Made by a program: the position numbers and the translations under genes
Notes under the pieces: model-generated
Told to the model about the DNA's origin: nothing
The model's input: the letters and a program-made list of their open reading frames with translations, nothing else
Databases searched by the model: none
Assembly: GCA_030373325.1 (NCBI GenBank)
Contig: JAUCZB010000005.1
Coordinates: forward strand, 94,752-158,751
Reading direction: 5' to 3'
Source of the DNA: Cyanobium sp. CZS25K
Lineage (GTDB): Bacteria > Cyanobacteriota > Cyanobacteriia > PCC-6307 > Cyanobiaceae
Length of the DNA: 64,000 nt
Part shown: in pieces, positions 28,809 through 35,892 of the stretch
How positions within the stretch are numbered: position 1 is the first letter of the stretch
How the letters are laid out: each line of letters starts with the position of its first letter

Positions 28809-29357
28809 TCAGAGCCGCAGCAGGAATGCGTCTCGACGGTGGAAATCGGGCTCCACCCCCGGATGGGCCAGGGCCCAGTAGCTCAGCTGGCCGCTGCGAT
28901 CCTCGATCACACTGGCGATCGCCACCTGCAGGGGAACCCCGCTGGGGATCGCCGGCGGCAACGGCAGATCCAGGTGCAGGGTCAGAAGCTCGTCGTGGCG
29001 GCAGACCCGATGCAGCGGAAGGTCGTAGCCGGGCTCCGGCCGCAGGCCAAGGCGGTAATCCTCCAGCCGGTAAACGTTCCAGTGACCGGCCGGGGAGAGA
29101 TTGAGCTCCCAGTAGGGACGCTCTCCCTCAACGCCCCAGAAGCACTCAAAGCAGGTGGTGGACCAGAGGCCATCCCGGCGCGAGGGTGAGGGGACCGGCG
29201 ACGCCAGATGCACCGCCTCGATCGCTCCGCCCAGCCGGAAGCTCAGCCGCAGCCGGCCGGCCTCGCGGCTGACCTCGCCCTCCAGCTGGAGGGCCGGCGA
29301 TGGGGGGCCGGCGACAAAGGGACGGAGTTCGAAGCGATGGGAAACGGGTTCAGCCAT
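28809..29357 (-). CDS. DOMON-like domain-containing protein
   Basis: DGLWSTTCFECFWGVEGERPYWELNLSPAGHWNVYRLEDYRLGLRPE pattern. Confidence 0.8.
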   Translation of the reverse strand: MAEPVSHRFELRPFVAGPPSPALQLEGEVSREAGRLRLSFRLGGAIEAVHLASPVPSPSRRDGLWSTTCFECFWGVEGERPYWELNLSPAGHWNVYRLEDYRLGLRPEPGYDLPLHRVCRHDELLTLHLDLPLPPAIPSGVPLQVAIASVIEDRSGQLSYWALAHPGVEPDFHRRDAFLLRL

Positions 29358-30496
29358 CAGCAGCGGCCGGCGACAGCGGACCTGAGCTCATTGATCACGG
29401 CATGGATCTGGTGCTCCTGGGCCTCGATGCTTTCGGTGAGCCGGAACTGCACCTGGGCGCGCTGCAGATTGTGGTCGGGGTGCTCCGTCCTGAAATAGAC
29501 GTTGCCCGCCAGATGATCGGTGAAGAAACGCAGGCCAAGCTCGAAGCTGATCAGACGGATCGCGGCATAGAGATGCTCATAGTCCGCGTCGGTGAGAAAT
29601 CCTGAGGCGGCGGCCAGATACCCACCCAGCACCTCCCGGCAAAGGTCAAGATCGAAGTGGACGGCTTGCAGATCCCTCGTTTCCTCACCGAGTGGATTGC
29701 AGCAGGAGCGCAGGCAATCGCCGATGTCGTAGTGAATCAGGCCAGGCTTCACCGTGTCGAGATCGACCAGAGCGACGGCCTGCCCGGACGCGACATCCAT
29801 CATCACATTGTTGACCTTCGGATCCCCGTGGATGGGGCGAAGTCGCAGATGGCCGCTGGCCCTGGCGGCCTCCAGCACCGAGGCGAACCCGCGTCGCTCC
29901 TCAATGAAGGCACGGCAGTACTGAACGTCGCTGCCCGCCACGACCGGCGTCTCCGCCAGCGCCGCGTCATAGTGCTCGAGATATCTGGGCGTGACATGAA
30001 AGCCCTCCAGGGTGTCGGCCAGCCTGTCCGGGGAAAGATCACTGATCAGATGATGGAAAAGGCCCAGACCAAAGCCCACTTCCCTGGCCTGATCAGCACC
30101 GGCCACCACATCAAAACTCCGAGAGGTTTCGATGAAGGTGATCATGCGCCAGAAACCACCCTCCCGCTCCACCCAGGGAAGGCCCTGTTCGCGGCAATGC
30201 AACACCCGGGGAAGCTCCCAGCGACGCTCAGCGAGCAGGGCACAGCCCTGGGTCAGTCGCCCATCAACATGCTCACCAATGGCGATCATGTTGGCCATCA
30301 CCAGCTCGGGCCTCACAAACACCTTCCGGTTCAGCTTCTGCAGCACAAACCGCCGCAGCGGCGGACCTTCGCAGACGACGAGGAAACTGTCGTTGACGTT
30401 GCCGTTGCCCAGGGGTTCCAGGCCGCAGATCCGACCGGGAAGATCGAACGCCGCGGCGATGGAGGCCAGGCCGCTGTCGGACTCCCGAAGGGTCAT
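29357..30496 (-). CDS. Aminoglycoside phosphotransferase-family kinase (N-acetylhexosamine kinase-like)
   Basis: GLEPLGNGNVNDSFLV; LRLRPIHGDPKVNNVMMD; ALVDLDTVKPGLIHYDIGDCLRS. Confidence 0.85.
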   Translation of the reverse strand: MTLRESDSGLASIAAAFDLPGRICGLEPLGNGNVNDSFLVVCEGPPLRRFVLQKLNRKVFVRPELVMANMIAIGEHVDGRLTQGCALLAERRWELPRVLHCREQGLPWVEREGGFWRMITFIETSRSFDVVAGADQAREVGFGLGLFHHLISDLSPDRLADTLEGFHVTPRYLEHYDAALAETPVVAGSDVQYCRAFIEERRGFASVLEAARASGHLRLRPIHGDPKVNNVMMDVASGQAVALVDLDTVKPGLIHYDIGDCLRSCCNPLGEETRDLQAVHFDLDLCREVLGGYLAAASGFLTDADYEHLYAAIRLISFELGLRFFTDHLAGNVYFRTEHPDHNLQRAQVQFRLTESIEAQEHQIHAVINELRSAVAGRC

Positions 30497-30536
30497 GGGC
30501 GGGGGCACCGAGCGAGCAGGTGCGGATGATCGCATG

Positions 30537-31196
30537 TCAGCACGGCAAACCGGCGGCGTGCAGCAGGGCGAGGACCCGGTCGTCCGGCAACTGCTCGAAG
30601 TGCTCGTACCACAGCCCCACCGCCTGGAGATCATCGACAACGGCCAGGGCCTCCAACCGTTCCACCAGCCGGCCCAGTTCGATGGCGACCTCACGCTCGA
30701 CCACCGGCACCGCCAGGGCCAGGGAGGCCGGTTCAAGCTTGCGGAGCGAGACCAGGGCCGCCTTGACGGTCATGCCGGTGGCGATACCGTCGTCCACCAC
30801 GATCAGAGGACGGCCCCGCAGCTGGTCGCCGGGTGGGTCGCCGAAGCGCTGTTGCCGGCGCCGCAGCTCGTTCTCCTGCGCCCGCAGCCAGCCGTGCCTT
30901 GTTGCCGTGGTGGCCCGGCCGCTGGCGCCCTGCCCCTTCCGCCAGAGCACCACTCCACCGGCGGCGACGGCCCCGATCGCCACTTCCGGCCAGTCGGGAT
31001 CGGCGACCTTGCGCACCGACCAGGTGACCAGGGGCAAGTGCAGGCGCGCCGCCATCGCCGCCGCCACCGGCACCCCACCCCTGGGCAGGGCCACCAGGAT
31101 GCTGTCGCGGCTGAGGCCCTGGCCAGCCGCGAAGACCTCCGCCAGGGCGAGCCCAGCCTGGTGACGGTCGGTCCAGAGGGGAGGTCGGTGTGCCAT
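30537..31196 (-). CDS. Phosphoribosyltransferase family protein
   Basis: ILVALPRGGVPVAAAMAARL; PRPP-binding loop LIVVDDGIATGMTVKAAL. Confidence 0.88.
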   Translation of the reverse strand: MAHRPPLWTDRHQAGLALAEVFAAGQGLSRDSILVALPRGGVPVAAAMAARLHLPLVTWSVRKVADPDWPEVAIGAVAAGGVVLWRKGQGASGRATTATRHGWLRAQENELRRRQQRFGDPPGDQLRGRPLIVVDDGIATGMTVKAALVSLRKLEPASLALAVPVVEREVAIELGRLVERLEALAVVDDLQAVGLWYEHFEQLPDDRVLALLHAAGLPC

Positions 31197-31273
31197 GACG
31201 TTGGGGGGTGACTCCGTTTTCGGCAGGAGCGCCGCGGCGGCAAGACGAGCGTCAGCGGTGTGCTCTCTTTGGT

Positions 31274-32122
31274 TCAGGAAACCTTCTGCACGGAATTCTT
31301 CTGGGTCTTCACCTTGGCCCAGACGGCCTCAAGCCCCCCCGCCAACGGTGTCGAGCGAAGGGCGTAGATGCGCAGGACCTGACCACTGGGAATGATGCCG
31401 ATCGAGGATCCCGAGCGGATCGTGCCCTGATCCCTCAGATAAACCGATGTGGTGGTGGTGACATCGGCGTTGGCGACTGGCTTTTTCTGGGTGTTGATGG
31501 TGCGGTCTTCCTTGAGCGTGCCGGATCGATCCGCCTTGCCGATGTAGATCCAGCCCTGCAGATCGGATTCAGCGATCTTGGCCGTTGTGATCTCCTCCAA
31601 GGCCATGGAAACGGGCGATGGCTGCACCAGAACATTGACCACAGGATCCTCCTGGAGGACTCCTGGCACTTGATTCAGCAACTTGTCTTCCTTACGGATC
31701 TGGCGCTCGACATTCACATCTTCCGCCCGTGCCAGCATTTCCAGAGCACTCTTACAGGTCGACAGCTGAGGAAGCTCCTTGCATTCCTGCCTGAGGAGAA
31801 ACGCAGCGGCATCTCTCAGGCTGTTCTTTCCGCTCTGGAGAGCGATGTTGGCGATATTCAACTTGTCTTTGTCATTGGCCGCGATGATATAAAGACCAAT
31901 CAGGGCAACCTTGCCCTTCGTTTCGTTTTCTCCTGTGAGGTTATCCATCTGATCAAGGATCTGTTTCGAGAAGGCCTGCGTTCGCCTCGCTTCCTCCAGA
32001 GACTGGGTGATTCTCACGGAACTCCAGGCCTGAAAGGCGCCAGACAGCGAAACCACAGAGGCCGTAAAAATACTCAGATTCTTAATCAGTGACGCGGTAT
32101 CTTCCAAAGGAGATGCACCCAT
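31274..32122 (-). CDS. Hypothetical membrane-anchored protein with C-terminal SH3-like segment
   Basis: N-terminal hydrophobic segment NLSIFTASVVSLSGAF; C-terminal SVYLRDQGTIRSGSSIGIIPSGQVLRIYALRSTP...AVWAKVKT. Confidence 0.6.
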   Translation of the reverse strand: MGASPLEDTASLIKNLSIFTASVVSLSGAFQAWSSVRITQSLEEARRTQAFSKQILDQMDNLTGENETKGKVALIGLYIIAANDKDKLNIANIALQSGKNSLRDAAAFLLRQECKELPQLSTCKSALEMLARAEDVNVERQIRKEDKLLNQVPGVLQEDPVVNVLVQPSPVSMALEEITTAKIAESDLQGWIYIGKADRSGTLKEDRTINTQKKPVANADVTTTTSVYLRDQGTIRSGSSIGIIPSGQVLRIYALRSTPLAGGLEAVWAKVKTQKNSVQKVS

Positions 32123-32234
32123 TGTTTATGCAGCCCGCCAGAGGTCCTCACCTTAGGCCTCTCTACCTCTTGGGATTTGATGGCATTCCAACCGCAGGGA
32201 CTCTTTAGGAACACATACCTAATCCACCGGCTCC

Positions 32235-33458
32235 CTACAGCCGGCGCAGCAGCTCCGTCTTTTTCTCAGTGAATTCCACCTCACTCAGCACCCCCTTGGC
32301 CTTGAGCTCGCCCAGGCGTTCCAGGGCGCTGATCACATCGTCACTGGAGCTGGCGGGTGCGCCGACCGTTGGCACCGTTTCGGCCGGGGCGGGGGCGGGT
32401 GTGTGTGCAAGGTCAGGGGCGGCTGCAGCGGAGGATCCTTGCGGGGAGAACGGCGGCAGGCTGGCCAGGCTCACCGTGCCCTGCGGCGTGGAGAACAGCA
32501 CCTCGCCGCTGCCGCTGGCCTGGGCGATGCCGCTGATCGGTTGGTGGCGGGCATCCAGCAGGCTGAGGTTGCCGCCCTGCTCCACGGCAAGGCAGCCTGA
32601 ATCGGCGAACCAGGCGTAACGCAGGTTGTTCTGGGCGCCGCTGGCGCTGGGGCTGCCCAGCTCCGCAGGCCACCAGGGCTCGAATCCTGCCATGGGCTGC
32701 ATGGGCTGCATCGCCATCGGGGCCATGCCAAAGCCGCCGGAGGACTGTTGCTGGCTGCCGCCGTGGCTCGCCTGCTGCTGGCTGCCACCGCCGGAGCTCT
32801 GTTGCTGGCTGCCGCCACCCGTCGAGGTGAGGCTGGAGAGGCTCACCGTGCCGCCCGGTGTGGCGAAGACCACGGCGCCACCGGAGCCTTGCTGCTGGGA
32901 GAGGCCGGCGATCTGATGGTGGCCGGTGTCGTACACCGACACCTGGCCGTTCGAGCGAATGGCCAGCCGCCCGGCGGCAGGAAAGAAGGCATAGCTCATG
33001 TCGTTCTGGGTGCCCATCGCCGCCGGTGCACCCAGCTCCGCAGGCCACCAGGAGTCGCGGGGATCTGGCACAAACAGGGGCGAACCGCCCGCGCCCATCG
33101 AGGCCATGGGCGCCATCGCCGGCAGCGACGACGCGGTGGCCCAGCCGCCGCTGCTCTGGGACTGGAAACTTCCGGTGCCGACCGGTTGGGGCTGATGGCT
33201 GCCAAGTTGCGCCGCGATCGCCTGGCAGAGCCCATCCACCCGCGCCTTGAGGGAGTGATTGAACATGTCGCCGAGCATCAGCATGCCCCCCCGCATCCAC
33301 TGGCCGGAGCCGGCGAATTCCGGATGGTCGAACTGGGCCATGGCGCCCTGGCCTCGCAGCATCGCCGCCATCATGTGGGTGACGGCGTCCTGACTGAAGC
33401 CGTACTGACGGGCAAGGTCGCTGGCGACCTTCTGGCCTGCTTCGGTGATCTGTTCCAT
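32235..33458 (-). CDS. Hypothetical protein with internally duplicated domain and C-terminal SHOCT-like domain
   Basis: Two copies of WWPAELGxPxAxGxQNxxxYAxFxxxGxLAxxxxGxxxxxDxxHxxIxGxxQxxGSGxxVxFxTPxGTVSLxSL, a SQQQ(S/A)SGG linker, tail DDVISALERLGELKAKGVLSEVEFTEKKTELLRRL. Confidence 0.75.
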   Translation of the reverse strand: MEQITEAGQKVASDLARQYGFSQDAVTHMMAAMLRGQGAMAQFDHPEFAGSGQWMRGGMLMLGDMFNHSLKARVDGLCQAIAAQLGSHQPQPVGTGSFQSQSSGGWATASSLPAMAPMASMGAGGSPLFVPDPRDSWWPAELGAPAAMGTQNDMSYAFFPAAGRLAIRSNGQVSVYDTGHHQIAGLSQQQGSGGAVVFATPGGTVSLSSLTSTGGGSQQQSSGGGSQQQASHGGSQQQSSGGFGMAPMAMQPMQPMAGFEPWWPAELGSPSASGAQNNLRYAWFADSGCLAVEQGGNLSLLDARHQPISGIAQASGSGEVLFSTPQGTVSLASLPPFSPQGSSAAAAPDLAHTPAPAPAETVPTVGAPASSSDDVISALERLGELKAKGVLSEVEFTEKKTELLRRL

Positions 33459-33858
33459 GGCTGGTCGGAGCTCTGGGCTGCGTCGGAAGGAAGGGGTGGA
33501 AAACGATCGCCCGTCCCGGTCACCGCGCCGGGAAACCGAATGGCAACGGGAAAGCCGATCCCGCCCGCTCACCTGATCAGAAAGCAAGGGACGGACGATC
33601 CGTTTCCGTGAAGACGCGGTGGGGAGGGTTCGGATGGCAGAGGAGCTCTGGTGGCTGATGCGGCTCCTCTGCCGAAGCGGTCGGGCACGACCGATACGAA
33701 GATTCAATCCTTTTCTGGTCTTTGAAGCTACCACCCGGTTCGCACCTTCGAGCTGAATGATGTAGCGGGACGAACTTCTTATTGGTCCCTTCAGGATTGA
33801 CGCTGCCCATGTCTGCGAACCGGATCCACCCAGGTGCGCCAGGCTTCCGGGAGGATCG

Positions 33859-34130
33859 TCAGGGGGATGCCTTCCAGTGCTGGATCAGCCTCAGGCGGAT
33901 CTCCCCCCGATCGCCCAGCCTCTCCAGGGAGGAATGGGAAGGGGTGAGGAACGCCAACCCCGATTCCTTGCCCGTGGGCAGAAAATCGTTGATCGCCACG
34001 TGGTAGCGGCGATCCCGCTCCAGTGGCTGGCCGGCCAGGTGCTCAACGCCCCCCTCGCCGTGCCCATGGGGGGATCCCCAGCCAAGGGGCCGGAGCGCCA
34101 GATCCCCGGGAGCTGGAACGAAGAGGCCCG
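33859..34130 (-). pseudogene. C-terminal remnant of a 5'-nucleotidase-like (UshA family) gene
   Basis: LFVPAPGDLALRPLGW...HLAGQPLERDRRYHVAINDFLPTGKESGLAFLTPSHSSLERLGDRGEIRLRLIQHWKASP*. No N-terminal metallophosphatase domain upstream. Confidence 0.55.
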
Positions 34131-34277
34131 ATCACCGAACCCATGCCCTGGTCGCCGGCTCACCAGGGCAAGACGAAGGGTGGTGGCTGGATCCGAGTTG
34201 CTGAGGGAGGGTGAGCATGGAAGCGATCGCTCATCCATGCGATTCACCGTACGATCAACAGAACGCTTCAGGGTTCG

Positions 34278-34547
34278 ATGCAGGCCATCTCCGCAAATGA
34301 GCTCAAGACCGGTGGCATTGGTGCCATCGCCAGTGCCCTTGAACAGGAACGCGAGGTGGGCGTCAGCGTGCGCGGCGATCTTCGCTACGTGGTGATGCCG
34401 GTTGAGGAGTACCAGCGGCTGCGGGACTGCGAGCTGGAAATGGCTCTGCTGGAAATCAGGGCTGATCTGGCGGCTGGTGGTTCCATCGAAGAATCGGTGG
34501 ATGAACACCTGGCGCGCCTCGATGCCCTGGCGGCTGAGCGCTCTTGA
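34278..34547 (+). CDS. Phd/YefM-type antitoxin
   Basis: MQAISANELKTGGIGAIASALEQEREVGVSVRGDLRYVVMPVEEYQRLRDCELEMALLEIRADLAAGGSIEESVDEHLARL. Confidence 0.82.
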   Translation: MQAISANELKTGGIGAIASALEQEREVGVSVRGDLRYVVMPVEEYQRLRDCELEMALLEIRADLAAGGSIEESVDEHLARLDALAAERS

Positions 34548-34825
34548 GCTGGACTCTGGTGTTCAGCGAGAGGTACAACCGCCGAGCGGCGCTGTTCCTG
34601 AACCGTCATCCCGATCTGCGGGAGACCTATCGCAAGACCCTGCTGCTGCTGGAGGCCAATCCCCACCACCCTTCGCTGCGACTTCATGCCCTCAGGGGCA
34701 AGCTCACAGGACTTCACGTGGTGTCCATCAACCTCACCTACCGGATCACGCTGGACGTATTGATCGAGGGGCAGAAGCTGCTTCCGATCGACATCGGCGC
34801 TCGCGACACCGTCTACCGCCGCTGA
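34544..34825 (+). CDS. RelE/ParE-superfamily toxin
   Basis: SWTLVFSERYNRRAALFLNRHPDLRETYRKTLLLLEANPHHPSLRLHALRGKLTGLHVVSINLTYRITLDVLIEGQKLLPIDIGARDTVYRR; ATGA overlap with antitoxin. Confidence 0.85.
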   Translation: MSWTLVFSERYNRRAALFLNRHPDLRETYRKTLLLLEANPHHPSLRLHALRGKLTGLHVVSINLTYRITLDVLIEGQKLLPIDIGARDTVYRR

Positions 34826-35019
34826 GTGGTCATGGGTCTTGATGCGATCCGGCTGGATGTGCATCACCAGGGCACGGATCTCGCGGCGTCGGCACAGAAC
34901 TGGCCGCTCACCTGCGCCTGACGACCAGGACTGGGAGGAGCTGGATCCAGCACTGCAGCGTTCGCACCAGCGAGGTTGGCGCCTGCTGCGCGGCGACTCC
35001 TGAAGCAACGATCCCCGTA

Positions 35020-35706
35020 TCAGAACAGCCCCAGCTGACCATCATCCGGTGACGGCGACGGCGACGGTGACGGCGTCGTGGCTTCTGGCTCCTGCGCCCT
35101 GGTTTCCGGGCCCTGCTCCGTAGCTCTGGAGCTTTCTTTCAGGGCGGGGATGTAGGGAATCAGGCCTTTTGCGAGGGCGATCTCCTGGAGCTGCAAGGGC
35201 AGGTTCCGCACATCACGGATGAAGCCATCCACCTCCACCATCCACACCATGGGGTTGGCGTCCATCCTGCTGGGCAGGGTCCACTTCGGCGAGAAGCAAT
35301 CCACCCCCATCAGATCGCGCAGCTGCTTCGATCGGGTCTGGCCGTTGCTGGCGGAGACTCCGAAGAAGGCGAAGATCTGCGGGCTCTTGCAGTGGGGGGT
35401 CTGCGTTTTGTCGAACAGGAAGTTGGCGGTGCCGATGGCGTGCACCGCCGCCGCTGCCCAGGTGGTCACCTTCCCCCCGGCCAGCGGTGACGGACGTTTG
35501 CGGCACAGCGCCGCCAGCAGCTCGCGGATCAGCTGCCTGTATTCACCGTTGAGATGAAGGTCGCAGAAGGCGTCGGTTGCCTCACACAGGCTCTCGAACC
35601 GCTCCTGCATGGATCTGGGAACGCGTTCGGAATGGGCCACGGCAAAAACCAGGTTGTGGGGGTGTCTGCCGTCCCAGTCTGTGGGAGTGTTCCCCACCGT
35701 GCTCAC
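35020..35706 (-). CDS. DUF6398-like protein with Pro/Ser-rich tail ending QLGLF
   Basis: ERFESLCEATDAFCDLHLNGEYRQLIRELLAALCRKRPSPLAGGKVTTWAAAAVHAIGTANFLFDKTQTPH...FFGVSASNGQTRSKQLRDLMGV; tail TTPSPSPSPSPDDGQLGLF. GTG start proposed at 35706; ORF open to 35850. Confidence 0.7.
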   Translation of the reverse strand: MSTVGNTPTDWDGRHPHNLVFAVAHSERVPRSMQERFESLCEATDAFCDLHLNGEYRQLIRELLAALCRKRPSPLAGGKVTTWAAAAVHAIGTANFLFDKTQTPHCKSPQIFAFFGVSASNGQTRSKQLRDLMGVDCFSPKWTLPSRMDANPMVWMVEVDGFIRDVRNLPLQLQEIALAKGLIPYIPALKESSRATEQGPETRAQEPEATTPSPSPSPSPDDGQLGLF

Positions 35707-35861
35707 CACTCCTCCGCATCGGGCAGCGCTGGAAGGGATTCCAGCGGGAGCACAGGAAGGGTCCAGACACGCCTCAGGCCTGGAGGCCCCTGCCGGGTCA
35801 CCAGCCTGAGGTTGTGCACCAGGGCGCGGGTGGCGATCTGCTGCCCCCACAGCCGATCCGC
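35703..35861 (-). pseudogene. Possible C-terminal remnant of a PIN-domain (VapC-like) protein
   Basis: LWGQQIATRALVHNLRLVTRQGPPGLRRVWTLPVLPLESLPALPDAEEW*; resembles the IAATALVHGLTLVTRN PIN C-terminal motif. In-frame stop upstream. Confidence 0.45.
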
Positions 35862-35892
35862 CTAGGGTTCAACAGCCATCGGGCGGCAGCCC

